64,000 bases of DNA from Pseudoalteromonas xiamenensis (GCF_042431545.1 NZ_JBHLYX010000003.1); one strand, 5' to 3'. Shown: positions 9,701 through 17,517, numbered from the stretch's first letter. Made by a program: numbers and translations. Notes: generated by a model from the letters alone, not told the origin.

Positions 9701-11127
9701 AAGTGTCTATTCAAAAAATGCATGGGCAATACGTCGTCGATATTTCCTATCCGTCGGTTTGCGATGAAACCCAAAAAGCACAGATCGTTGCGCTACTTGA
9801 ACGCTATCGTGACCGCTTAAACAGTCTTTTGGTCGACCAATCGGCGGTAATGGCACCGGTATTAACGGAAGGAACCAGTACAGGTGCAATTCATTATTGC
9901 CCTGAAGGCTTTATTTCAGCATCGGAGTCAATGCATCAGCGTCACTACGGTACGGTTCTGCTCACAGGTGCAAGCGGGTTTATCGGCGTGCATTGTTTAA
10001 AAGAACTGCTAGATACCACGTCGGCCGAAATTGTCTGTTTGGTTCGTTCTTCAGCAGACAAATCAGCCGCAGAACGCCTATATGAAAATTGGTGTTGGTA
10101 CTTCAGTGATGAAGACTGGCAGACCTATGCAAGCCGTATTGCGGTGTTAGAGAGTGATTTAACACGCACGCAATTTGGCCTTCGTGATGAACAGTATGAA
10201 GGGCTGAAAAACGTCGTTGATGCGATTTACCACTTAGCCGCAGACACGCGCTTAATTGGCTCAACGCAAGAGTTTTATGAGTCAAATATTGTCCCTCTAA
10301 AACAAATCATCAATTTCTCAAAAGTGGGCAAAGTTAAGGATCTGCACTACATGTCGACACTGGCTGTATGTGGTGTGAACCGTGACATGGTGAAGTTTAG
10401 AGAAAGCTCACTCAACATCGGTCAAGACTTCCAAAACGGTTACGAGAAAACCAAGTACCAAGCCGAAGAGTTGGTGAATAGCCACATCGTTGAGGGCTAC
10501 CGTGCGTACATTTACCGAACAGGTAACGTATCCGGTAACTCTGTAACAGGTAAGTTCCAACGTAATTCCAAAGCAAACCGCCTCATTCAATTTTTGAATG
10601 CCACGGCAAAAGTTGGGGTATTGCCGACCAGCATCGACGAAGAGGTCAACTTAAGTCCTGTGGATGTGGTCGCTGCCTTCGTTGTGAAATTGTCATTGGA
10701 TCACGAACAAGCCCCGGGCGTTTTCCATGTGGATACACCGCATTATTTCTCCATGAAGGCGCTCTATAAAGCGTTAGCGAATAACGGCTTTACGTTAAAC
10801 CACTCAACAAACAAAACCTTTGGTGACGTGTTTGGATGGCTCGACAGTACGGTGGATTCCGATTTTGCACTTGGCAAATTATGGAGTTCGAGAAGCCCCC
10901 GCAACGTAATTTACGACCACAGTGTCACGCTCAGAAAGTTGGAGAAATTGGGTTGTCGTTTCGAGGAGCCAACAGAGGCTTGGATTGAAAAATTCATCTG
11001 CCACTTGATTGAACAAAAGGCGATTTCGAAATCCGACCCAGATCTACTGCACTTGGGCCAATTTACGAGAAAACGGATTTTCAAAAATCCGGATTATCCA
11101 TCAGTTTTGCTGAAAGCTTCAGCGTAA
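6748..11127 (+). CDS. NRPS: adenylation - carrier - epimerisation - thioester reductase (A-T-E-R)
   Basis: 1459 residues from ATG 6748, preferred over ATG 6715 because GGGGAG lies 9 bases upstream. A domain about 10-510: YTSGSTGKPKG near 145, AADLGNTSLF in the A4 region, GGEP near 264, HYGPTETT near 289, GRLDRQVKINGYRVE. Carrier domain about 520-600 with LGGNSLD, attachment Ser near 559. Epimerisation domain about 615-1030: HHISVDVISWR near 742, SHGRV followed by VGWHTSTYPFE, and FNYLG, all E-domain rather than condensation motifs. Reductase about 1070-1459: TGASGFIG near 1073 and YEKTK (Tyr about 1232, Lys about 1236). Expected action: activate one amino acid, epimerise it on the carrier, release it as aldehyde or alcohol. 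There is no condensation or thioesterase domain. Monomer specificity was not called because the A4 region is atypical. Confidence 0.9.
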   Translation: MIVQALLNNALKFEHDNAVVAQGKSVTYAQLATQATMMAKNLVRLGVSRGDVIAIYSDRGINTVISMFAVMLSGAAYTIVEMTEKRIECVTHTKNIEPDFVLADAKEAAIFSDVVPCFIFEELTRATSDDITLPELTQEDVAYVLYTSGSTGKPKGVKVSHGNIEHYTQSIATLTQVPEGLNYGHLSTLAADLGNTSLFLSLYKAGSLHLIDQYTRKDPIKLFEYFVANRIEFVKITPSHWSAVSDAHQLSGNPFPHLEYLVFGGEPLLKTVVEKVLNSNTVSNVFNHYGPTETTVGVAALRLESLEHVSHIPGDVIPIGAPFGETKFYILDEQGHYRSSSVKGELLIAGPSVSKGYRNLPEENANRFITIELNDGRAVRCYKTGDYVDIDEDGITSFIGRLDRQVKINGYRVELESIENTMRDNLPIFGASVAYFELNQKKWLVAAITPPSEPCADMKARLEDVMPGYMVPQRIYVLENFPRNENGKTDVKAIKAILTEKLTEELANQANSSDTPSIEQDYDGAALEVYLGVQPIFHKYIAKTEYTIHDSFFELGGNSLDSVQLVANLQYKGLSLSAFDFNNTPTIDGIVKSVVKNRESANKAGNVVERTEVTAFAAAQDFFFKEELASPDLYNQALMFRIDQRVDFDVLKQAMGILCEQHELLRTSFARQEGHYVAKPLNASIDSVLSRSTLPANEDHRSLIKTQSTAVQEAINLASGEVFKAHLFETTDAESYLLLVAHHISVDVISWRIITSELSQLYGDLIDGIDIVSNPVRCSFWDWVDHLDSSIAKDTSSSVSADPKPSVFASKMPHTEGNAHTFWFAYSKEHSIELEAASAAKNVPLHTLLLGTLAHEYGKLNNANRVCIDVESHGRVSFDPEVDISRVVGWHTSTYPFEVDVDAYVIDQTLLNTKKEFDSAVNLGVEKSWQVKHIEDVETLYHAPICFNYLGDTDFPHDDRLALTPSTMDIGPCRGRDNIRFHDIKVSIQKMHGQYVVDISYPSVCDETQKAQIVALLERYRDRLNSLLVDQSAVMAPVLTEGTSTGAIHYCPEGFISASESMHQRHYGTVLLTGASGFIGVHCLKELLDTTSAEIVCLVRSSADKSAAERLYENWCWYFSDEDWQTYASRIAVLESDLTRTQFGLRDEQYEGLKNVVDAIYHLAADTRLIGSTQEFYESNIVPLKQIINFSKVGKVKDLHYMSTLAVCGVNRDMVKFRESSLNIGQDFQNGYEKTKYQAEELVNSHIVEGYRAYIYRTGNVSGNSVTGKFQRNSKANRLIQFLNATAKVGVLPTSIDEEVNLSPVDVVAAFVVKLSLDHEQAPGVFHVDTPHYFSMKALYKALANNGFTLNHSTNKTFGDVFGWLDSTVDSDFALGKLWSSRSPRNVIYDHSVTLRKLEKLGCRFEEPTEAWIEKFICHLIEQKAISKSDPDLLHLGQFTRKRIFKNPDYPSVLLKASA

Positions 11128-11175
11128 AAATGTAGCAATGTTTATTTAATTCTGACAAAGAAAAGGACTAGTAAA

Positions 11176-12156
11176 ATGAGAAAGTTAAACCCAGATTTCC
11201 AGCTAACAGCGGATCACGTCGAGAAATATCAACGCCAAGGATTTGTTGTATTAAAGCAATTCTTCTCGCTAGAGATGATTGAGTTTTTAAAAGCACGTGT
11301 AAACGATGAGTTTGAAACGCCAACAGACCACTATCAAAAAGGGTTTGATAAGTTGCGTTATGACCTATGTAACGGTGACGAAACGATTTTTGAATTACTT
11401 GAAGAAGAAATGTTCCAAAACGTTATGTTATCACTGTGCCAAGAAGATTTGTTCTACACACAAGGCGTGGGTTTTAGCTTAAAACGCAGTGAACCAGGTA
11501 AAGTAAACAAAGGCTTTACATGGCACATCGAGTCACAAAGCTTTGGTTTTAACCGTGCAGAAGACAACGGTACGACGCTTTGGGCACCACTGCACGCAAT
11601 CGATAGTAAGAAGCAACGTGGTGGAATGTGCTACGTGCCGCGTGACATCATCTCGGGTGAATTCATGTATGACTTCATTGACCCAGCTGTATTCAGATGT
11701 ATGGATGAACACATCAAATCAGGTGGAATTGAATTTGAAGACTACGTAGCGCTTCGTGACGACCCGCTAAACTCAGGTGGTATTGCACGTTTGCTTGAAT
11801 ACTTCTCAATCGAAGATGACTTTGAGCTTGGTGACGTCATTCTATTCGACAAGTACGTTTTACACCGCAGCGCACCTTTAGAAGCGGGTCCACTTGAAGC
11901 GCGTGATGCGTTCTCATTACGTTTTATTTCAGCAGACTCTCGTTATGACAAAGAGCGTGCAGAAATGATTGAAATTCCACGCAACTACTACGGTTACGAA
12001 GGTCCAACAAAGTTCCACTTAGAAATCTGCAAAGAAGACAACGAACTGATTGTTGAAAGTGCCTATTTTGACGCAGACCGCGAGCGCCGTTTCATTCGCG
12101 CAGACGCGAATTTCTACGATAACTTGAAGCCAAACAAACTTGAAGAAGTCGCGTAA
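11176..12156 (+). CDS. PhyH-family Fe(II)/2-oxoglutarate oxygenase
   Basis: 326 residues with AAAAGGA upstream. N-terminus YQRQGFVVLKQFFSLEMIEFLK is typical of phytanoyl-CoA dioxygenase-like enzymes. The facial triad can be read as H117-x-E119 in TWHIES and the distal His about 230 in VLHRSAP, followed by the 2-oxoglutarate-binding Arg in FSLRF. The first carboxylate ligand is Glu, not the commoner Asp. Members hydroxylate, desaturate or halogenate small molecules; presence of a carboxylate argues against halogenase. It lies 48 bases after the NRPS and 11 bases before the rhodanese gene, so it is a tailoring enzyme candidate in the same operon. Confidence 0.85.
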   Translation: MRKLNPDFQLTADHVEKYQRQGFVVLKQFFSLEMIEFLKARVNDEFETPTDHYQKGFDKLRYDLCNGDETIFELLEEEMFQNVMLSLCQEDLFYTQGVGFSLKRSEPGKVNKGFTWHIESQSFGFNRAEDNGTTLWAPLHAIDSKKQRGGMCYVPRDIISGEFMYDFIDPAVFRCMDEHIKSGGIEFEDYVALRDDPLNSGGIARLLEYFSIEDDFELGDVILFDKYVLHRSAPLEAGPLEARDAFSLRFISADSRYDKERAEMIEIPRNYYGYEGPTKFHLEICKEDNELIVESAYFDADRERRFIRADANFYDNLKPNKLEEVA

Positions 12157-12167
12157 GGATTAACATC

Positions 12168-12545
12168 GTGGATCAAATTAAATTTTATGAAAGTAAATTA
12201 GCGTTTGAAATGGATGCGTGGGATTTACACGAAGCGATGAAAGCAGGCCAAGACGTTGTGGTACTTGATGTGAGACAAACTCCGTCTTTCAACAAAAAAC
12301 ACATTGATGGTGCGGTAAGTTATCCGCACAAAAACATCACGGCGGAAAACCTCGCTGACTTTAATCAAAACACCTTATACGTCACGTACTGTGACGGCTT
12401 GGGCTGTAACGCGGCAACCAATGGCGCACTCAAAATGGCGAAATTAGGGTTGAATGTGAAAGAGCTCATCGGTGGATTGAGCTGGTGGAGTGAACACGGT
12501 TACCCAACGGTGTTGGAAACGTCACCAGCACGAGCTGCTTCTTAA
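12168..12545 (+). CDS. Single-domain rhodanese-like protein
   Basis: 125 residues, GTG start with AAGGA upstream. Rhodanese fold: VVVLDVRQTPSFNKKHIDGAVSYPH near residues 25-50, active-site loop YCDGLGCNAATN with a candidate catalytic Cys near 84, and LIGGLSWWSEHGYP at the C-terminus. Such domains carry persulfide sulfur or bind anions. Its place inside the NRPS operon suggests either sulfur delivery during biosynthesis or a regulatory or scavenging role; the sequence does not decide. The second Cys of the loop (GC) could form a disulfide or be the reactive residue. Confidence 0.83.
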   Translation: MDQIKFYESKLAFEMDAWDLHEAMKAGQDVVVLDVRQTPSFNKKHIDGAVSYPHKNITAENLADFNQNTLYVTYCDGLGCNAATNGALKMAKLGLNVKELIGGLSWWSEHGYPTVLETSPARAAS

Positions 12546-12591
12546 CCATAAGCTGTCAATGAGACAGCGAGTAAGACAAAGGATAAATATA

Positions 12592-12789
12592 ATGCCGTAC
12601 GTAAATATTAAAGTGACACCAACGCCAACAGGTATCACTAGAGAGCAAAAAGCAGAGCTAATTGAAGGCGTTGCAAAAGTACTAAAAGATGTACTCGGAA
12701 AACCAGAAAGCCTAACCACCGTCGTTATTGACGAGGTGGCATTAGATAACTGGGGTTCTGGAGGTAAACAAGTTCAGAAGCCTGTTTAA
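12592..12789 (+). CDS. 4-oxalocrotonate tautomerase family protein
   Basis: 65 residues. Start at ATG 12592 (MPYVNIKVTPT) with AAAGGATAA upstream; longer in-frame starts would overlap the rhodanese gene and hide the catalytic N-terminal proline. After Met removal Pro-1 is the general base of the 4-OT superfamily. The rest fits: TREQKAELIEGVAKVLKDVLGKP and TTVVIDEV. Length is typical of the hexameric subunits. It may isomerise an enol or imine product of the operon, which is inference from position. A stem-loop with a T-rich tail follows. Confidence 0.85.
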   Translation: MPYVNIKVTPTPTGITREQKAELIEGVAKVLKDVLGKPESLTTVVIDEVALDNWGSGGKQVQKPV

Positions 12790-12823
12790 GCCATATTTAG
12801 TAAATATATTTATTGGCGTCGAG

Positions 12824-12873
12824 TATAGGTGCTCTTTATTAAGTTATATTAATAAGAGTGCCTATTATTTTTT
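12824..12873 (+). terminator. Stem-loop after the tautomerase gene
   Basis: TATAGGTGCTCTTTATT pairs with AATAAGAGTGCCTATT (two G-U wobbles, one bulge) and is followed by ATTTTTT. It would end the enzyme transcript or separate it from the transporter genes downstream. Confidence 0.6.
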
Positions 12874-12962
12874 GCTAATTATTATTTGCATAAATATTAT
12901 CTGGCACTATAAAACATGTTATTGTGCTGTTGATATTGTGAAAAGGATAGTGACAAAATATT

Positions 12963-14216
12963 ATGGCTAATTTATTTAAAGTAGTTAAAGAGATAGCGAA
13001 GGATATGTCTCTTTCAGCAATTAATGCTGGATTCGTGACGGTATTGGTGGGTTTCACCAGTTCAGTTGTTATTGTATTTCAAGCCGCTCAGGCACTTGGT
13101 GCTAACCCACAGCAAATCAGTTCGTGGATTTTGGCGTTAGGCCTTGGGATGGGGATTTCAGGTATTGCGCTCTCCATCCGTTATAAAACACCTATTACCA
13201 CTGCGTGGTCGACATCCGGTGCGGCGATGCTGGTGACGGGCGCATCTGGTGTTAGCCTTAACGAAGCAATTGGTGCATTTGTGCTTACTGGAGTGTTGAT
13301 CTGTATCGCTGGGTTTAGCGGGCTGTTTGAGCGCGTGATGAAGAAAATCCCACTCTCACTTGCTGCTGCAATGCTGTCGGGCGTATTACTGGACTTCGGT
13401 ATTAATGCATTCTCGGCGATGCAATCAAACTTAGTACTGGTACTTGCGATGTTGTTAGTGTTTATCGTTTGTCAGAAGTTTTCGGCACGCTACTCGGTGA
13501 TCTTAGCGTTATTGGTGGGCTGCTTAATTGCCTACAACCAAGGGATCATCCAGGCTCAAAGTCTAGATTTTGTGATAACAAAACCTGAGTTTATTATGCC
13601 TGAGTTTAGCATGCAGGCTTTTATCGGTATTACTATCCCGCTGTTCATCGTAACGATGGCATCGCAAAATCTACCAGGCCTTTCTGTATTGCGTGCCTCA
13701 GACTACAAAGATACGCCCGTTTCTCCGCTTATTGCGTGGACAGGTGTGAGTACAACGGTACTATCCGTGTTTGGTGCTTATGCCATCAACCTAGCGACGA
13801 TTACGTCAGCAATTTGTGTCGGTAAAGAAGCACATCCTGATCCAAGCAAACGCTATGTCGCGGCTATCGCAGCGGGTTTTTTCTATATCTTAACGGGAAT
13901 TTTTGGCGCAGCAGTTGTGCAAGCGTTTACGATTTTCCCTGAAGCGCTGATCCTCGCGATTGCCGGTATTGCGCTTCTTGGCACGATAGGTAATGCGTTA
14001 AATTCGGCAGTGCAAGATGAATCAAACCGTCAAGCGGCGATGATCACCTTCTTAGTGACAGCTTCCGGTATCTCATTTATGGGAATCGGCTCAGCATTTT
14101 GGGGCATTATTGCAGGCGTGTTTGCGATGCTGGTGAATCACCCACGTTTTGTGACTTTCTTTAGCTCAAAATGGGCAAAAAAGAGTAAAACGGCTCAGTT
14201 CGAAGTGTCGAAATAG
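12963..14216 (+). CDS. BenE-family (benzoate/H+ symporter-like) permease
   Basis: 417 residues, 11-12 hydrophobic segments through the whole length, beginning LSAINAGFVTVLVGFTSSVVIVFQAAQALG and with the conserved TPITTAWSTSGAAML block near residues 75-90 that marks the BenE family. Inner-membrane proton-coupled transport of a benzoate-like or other small organic acid is the family expectation. It follows the NRPS operon after a terminator-like hairpin and precedes a TauE-like gene by 12 bases. It may take up a precursor or move the product, or be an unrelated transporter; no degradation genes for aromatics are in the window. Confidence 0.85.
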   Translation: MANLFKVVKEIAKDMSLSAINAGFVTVLVGFTSSVVIVFQAAQALGANPQQISSWILALGLGMGISGIALSIRYKTPITTAWSTSGAAMLVTGASGVSLNEAIGAFVLTGVLICIAGFSGLFERVMKKIPLSLAAAMLSGVLLDFGINAFSAMQSNLVLVLAMLLVFIVCQKFSARYSVILALLVGCLIAYNQGIIQAQSLDFVITKPEFIMPEFSMQAFIGITIPLFIVTMASQNLPGLSVLRASDYKDTPVSPLIAWTGVSTTVLSVFGAYAINLATITSAICVGKEAHPDPSKRYVAAIAAGFFYILTGIFGAAVVQAFTIFPEALILAIAGIALLGTIGNALNSAVQDESNRQAAMITFLVTASGISFMGIGSAFWGIIAGVFAMLVNHPRFVTFFSSKWAKKSKTAQFEVSK

Positions 14217-14228
14217 GTAAGTACTCAA

Positions 14229-14999
14229 ATGGATCTATTCTTTGGATATGAAATTTGGGTCGTGGTCACACTGGTTTTTGTCGCGCTGTGCGCTGGCTAT
14301 ATCGATGCCATCGCCGGCGGTGGCGGGGTATTGCAAGTGCCTGCATTACTCTTATGTGGTGTGAGTCCGATTTCATCGTTAGCAACGAACAAAGTGGTGT
14401 CGATGGTGGGCACAAGCTTTGTTGTGCTGAAATACTCGCTCAACAAGTTAATCAAATGGCGTTATGTCGCGTTGGCTATCATACCGTGTTTCTTAGGGTC
14501 TATTTTAGGTAGTAAATTGGCGATTTTGGCACCGGATTGGTTTCTTGAAGGCCTTATCCTGACCAGCATCGTGGTCGCATTGGTGTTCACGCGTTTAGTC
14601 AAAACCGATCAACACGTTGAAGACCAGCCACAAAGTAAGCCTAAATTTGTGTCACTCTTAACCGGTATTGGTGTATACGACGGATTAGCAGGGCCGGGTA
14701 CGGGCTCTTTTATGGTGCTGGCAACCAACAAAAGCCTACGTTATGACTTGCTGGTGTCTACTGCCATCGCTAAACCAATTAACTTGACCACTAATGTTGC
14801 AGCAACACTCGTGTTTGTGTTTGCAGGCAAGGTCGTGTGGCCGATAGCCATTCCTATGTTAATCGCCAACTCCATCGGTGGTTGGATAGGTGGACATGCC
14901 GCGGTTGCCAAAGGTGCTGGATTTGTGAAGAAAATACTGAGCTTTGTTCTCATTGCCATGCTCTCAGCTAACGTTGGGAAAATGGTGTTTAACTTTTAG
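14229..14999 (+). CDS. TauE/SafE-family membrane permease
   Basis: 256 residues, about 8 membrane helices. N-terminal half carries AGYIDAIAGGGGVLQVPALLL, the first of the paired TauE/SafE repeats; the second repeat shows YDGLAGPGTGSFM. Family members export or import sulfite, sulfonates or other small anions. AGGTAAG lies upstream of the start and the gene is 12 bases after the BenE-like gene, so the two are probably cotranscribed. Combined with the rhodanese upstream it hints at sulfur chemistry, but this is weak. Confidence 0.85.
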   Translation: MDLFFGYEIWVVVTLVFVALCAGYIDAIAGGGGVLQVPALLLCGVSPISSLATNKVVSMVGTSFVVLKYSLNKLIKWRYVALAIIPCFLGSILGSKLAILAPDWFLEGLILTSIVVALVFTRLVKTDQHVEDQPQSKPKFVSLLTGIGVYDGLAGPGTGSFMVLATNKSLRYDLLVSTAIAKPINLTTNVAATLVFVFAGKVVWPIAIPMLIANSIGGWIGGHAAVAKGAGFVKKILSFVLIAMLSANVGKMVFNF

Positions 15000-15029
15000 C
15001 CTGTTTCACGTTCACTATTTTTACCTCGC

Positions 15030-15063
15030 ACGGCTGGATACGTTTATGTAACCAGCCGTTTTT
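15030..15063 (+). terminator. Rho-independent terminator after the TauE-like gene
   Basis: ACGGCTGG and CCAGCCGT form an 8-bp stem with a 14-base loop, followed by a run of five T. It ends the permease transcript. Confidence 0.85.
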
Positions 15064-15549
15064 ATTTCTACGCCGCTATTAGCTCCCCGATACCTGCAGT
15101 TGTGCGTGACGAAAAGCGTGCTAATTGGCTGCATAACCTTAAAAACAGCGCTGTATTCGATACACTATTATCCATTTATAAACAGCTGGTTACCTGTAGT
15201 TTATATTTGCATATTGCAATACCGTATGTTGTAGGTGAGGGGCAAAAGCCGAGGCGGTAGCTTAATGGCTAAAGGATAGGTCAATACCCGTACCATTGAG
15301 ACTGCTATCGAGTTGACGAACTGATTAAGGTGTCGTTTCTATTCCGATTTTCAGCAGCAAGGCATTTATATCGGACTCTTTTTATAGGCAATTAGGTAAT
15401 AAAGTGTTGAGTTAAAAACGGTGTTGTTGTGATGAGAGGTGCAATTTGCAGATTTAAAGCAGTTGTTTGTGCATGTAGACAGAGTGAGTAATCAAGGGTT
15501 GGTACCACACGTTTTTACAACGAACCAACATCCTTATGTTTAATGCTTA
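15064..15549. other. About 490-base gene-free stretch
   Basis: No open frame with a convincing ribosome site and no tRNA or known riboswitch pattern was found. It separates convergent transcripts (TauE-like gene on plus, haem protein on minus). Near the right end GGTTGGT and ACCAAC (about 15496-15530) could pair as a loose terminator for the minus-strand gene. Otherwise I see nothing here. Confidence 0.5.
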
Positions 15550-16698
15550 TTAGGGCTGTTCGCGCTTCGCTTTACGCAGTGCCCAAACGTAATCTAATCC
15601 TAGGTAAGGAATCGCTTCGCCATTACCATCTAAGAAGAGTTGTGGGTTCGGTGGACCAACGTAACCTAGCTTTTTACCATGAATATTGACTTCTTCGAGT
15701 AAAAAACCAATCGGTTTTGGTGCGCCTTCTTCACCTTTTACAGCCAAAGCATGGCAGGTGATACAAGAACTGGTTTCCAAGTCCATAAAAGCTTCAAGTT
15801 GTGAGTTGGCCAATACCGTTGGAACCCCTCGATTTGTTGACCAGTCAACTTGAGTGCCACGTAATCGGTAGTTTGCCCAGCGAGTACCTTCAAGTCCAAA
15901 GCCACTAGGGATCTCGTTACACGCTAAATTATCTGATGAGCAAGCAGCATGATCAACGGATTGTGTTAACCAACCGACAAAAGCGGTAGGGTATGTTTGC
16001 GCCCAACGGCGTTCGTTGTCTACGTGCTCAAAGGTCGCCCAAAACCACGTTGGACTGTCTTTTGAAACAATGTGCAGTCCGGATAAACCGTAGAGGTCAA
16101 CATGGCCATCACGTTCGATTTCTTGCCAGTGGTAGTTCGGTTTATCCGCTTCAGTAATACGCACCCAGTTGCCTTTTACCGTCATTGACCCAAGTGGGAA
16201 ATTAACGTTTTCGACACCGGCGCGAGCCAGACGTTCTTGCTCGTCAAGGCTATACAATTTGTGGTCTCGGATGTAGTCATAAGCGGCTTTATTGAGACGA
16301 ATTGTTTCGTCAGCAAAGACACTGTAATCGCCCGTAGGCAAAGAGGTAAAGCCGCCTTGTTTACAGCCTTGTCGCCATGTTTGCGGTTCAGCTGCTCCGT
16401 CTAAAAACGTTTCTTCGCGTGATTGCCAGCTTTCCCAGACTGTTAATCCCGCTTCGCCAAGTTGTGCATACGTGTCTGCTTTGCAGCGCGACGTGTCTGC
16501 AGGCCAGTTCAATGCGACAAAAAGCTGCCATGCATAGTAATCAGGGTTATTCATCGCCGTGGTTGTATCTTGAGGGATCAACCAAGGTTTTTCCGCGTTC
16601 CAAGGGCGGTGCTTAGGCCTATCGATGTTTTCTGCGGCCGAAAGCTGAGAAAATAACATCAAATTTATTAATAGGAGTCTTCCCACTAAACTTCTCAT
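15550..16698 (-). CDS. Secreted protein with a single CxxCH haem motif
   Basis: 382 residues, minus strand. Signal peptide in the first about 22 residues (LLLINLMLFSQLSAAEN). One cytochrome-c type haem-attachment site, CITCH, near residue 312 in the C-terminal part; the N-terminal part is Trp-rich (YYAWQLFVALNW near residue 54) and is not a small cytochrome c fold. Likely periplasmic with one covalent haem; role unknown. It resembles proteins annotated as cytochrome c family in marine bacteria. The start is preceded by TAAGGAAA, and just upstream of that by seven TGTGT units. Last gene of a minus-strand run with GST, FrnE-like and LuxR genes. Confidence 0.75.
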   Translation of the reverse strand: MRSLVGRLLLINLMLFSQLSAAENIDRPKHRPWNAEKPWLIPQDTTTAMNNPDYYAWQLFVALNWPADTSRCKADTYAQLGEAGLTVWESWQSREETFLDGAAEPQTWRQGCKQGGFTSLPTGDYSVFADETIRLNKAAYDYIRDHKLYSLDEQERLARAGVENVNFPLGSMTVKGNWVRITEADKPNYHWQEIERDGHVDLYGLSGLHIVSKDSPTWFWATFEHVDNERRWAQTYPTAFVGWLTQSVDHAACSSDNLACNEIPSGFGLEGTRWANYRLRGTQVDWSTNRGVPTVLANSQLEAFMDLETSSCITCHALAVKGEEGAPKPIGFLLEEVNIHGKKLGYVGPPNPQLFLDGNGEAIPYLGLDYVWALRKAKREQP

Positions 16699-16710
16699 TA
16701 TATTTCCTTA

Positions 16711-16745
16711 TGTGTTGTGTTGTGTTGTGTTGTGTTGTGTTGTGT
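16711..16745. repeat. Pentanucleotide tandem repeat (TGTGT)x7
   Basis: Seven perfect TGTGT units (ACACA on the coding strand) fill most of the 50-base gap between the LuxR-type gene stop and the haem-protein start. The tract lies 12 bases upstream of the haem-protein ATG, beside its ribosome site. Short tandem repeats of this length are prone to slipped-strand change in copy number and can alter expression. Confidence 0.97.
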
Positions 16746-16748
16746 CTT

Positions 16749-17483
16749 CTAGACTTGTACATTTCTAAAAGTTGGTTTCACGATCCCTTTCATGATCGCG
16801 AGTGCGACAGCGTGCTGCCTGTTATTTGCTTGTAGTTTTGAGATGATATTCATCAAGTGAAAGGTCACTGTACGTTGTGAAAGACCAATAATTTTGGAGA
16901 TTTCCCATGCAGTTTTTCCTTCGCATGCCCAAAATAAACAGTCGTTTTCACGTGGTGAGAGTTTGCTAACTGCGCCGCATTCTTCTTTGATTCGCACATA
17001 ACTTGCGAACAAATAAGAGGAAAAGGTATGTGCAAACACGAGAATTGAATCCAATTCATTGGCCTCCAATGGTGTTTCACATACCAAGTTAAAAAAGGCT
17101 AAGTCACCACTTTTTGCTTTTATTGGGATATTAACCCCACAAGAGAAACCATATTTACTGAAGAACGTTGCAACCATTTTTACATCAGAATTACCCTTAG
17201 AAATTTTCGCATCCCAATGTTGAGGTGTGTAATTATCTAATTGGCAATTAATAAATGCACTTTCACCTTCGCTACTCGATTTAATATCATTTTTAACTTC
17301 ATCATAAAGGTTTGAAAAGTTTCTTAGTTTTGATGAATATAATGAATTATTCTCAACGATGGTGAATATAAATTGCTTCATGTTTGCTAGTTTTGCAAAC
17401 TCCTCACATAATAAATGAATGCTTTCGAAACAGCTGATAGATGTTGTTCTTTTTGCTAGACTGGAGAACTTTTTAATATCCAT
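16749..17483 (-). CDS. LuxR-type regulator with degenerate autoinducer-binding-like domain
   Basis: 244 residues. C-terminal about 65 residues form a GerE/LuxR helix-turn-helix: LSPRENDCLFWACEGKTAWE, IGLSQRTVTFHLMNIISKL. The N-terminal about 170 residues align by pattern to the acyl-homoserine-lactone binding domain (YGFSCGVNIPIKAKSGDLAFF), but several of the usual ligand-pocket aromatics are not obvious. No luxI synthase is present in the window, so this would be a solo regulator. It sits between the FrnE-like gene (35 bases) and the haem-protein gene (50 bases including the repeat), and may control that run or respond to a diffusible signal. Confidence 0.8.
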   Translation of the reverse strand: MDIKKFSSLAKRTTSISCFESIHLLCEEFAKLANMKQFIFTIVENNSLYSSKLRNFSNLYDEVKNDIKSSSEGESAFINCQLDNYTPQHWDAKISKGNSDVKMVATFFSKYGFSCGVNIPIKAKSGDLAFFNLVCETPLEANELDSILVFAHTFSSYLFASYVRIKEECGAVSKLSPRENDCLFWACEGKTAWEISKIIGLSQRTVTFHLMNIISKLQANNRQHAVALAIMKGIVKPTFRNVQV

Positions 17484-17517
17484 GGTGACGAATTTCCTTA
17501 TATGCTTATATCAGCAC

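Noticed and set aside
8590..9830. Condensation domain in the first NRPS
   Set aside because: HHISVDVISW followed by VGWHTSTYP and FNYLG are epimerisation-domain motifs.
15230..15310. Possible riboswitch or tRNA-like element (GAGGGGCAAAAGCCGAGGCGG region)
   Set aside because: No cloverleaf and no match to a riboswitch core I know; pairing is short and not supported by a downstream gene.
16711..16745. CRISPR-like array
   Set aside because: Units are contiguous 5-base repeats without spacers; it is a simple tandem repeat.
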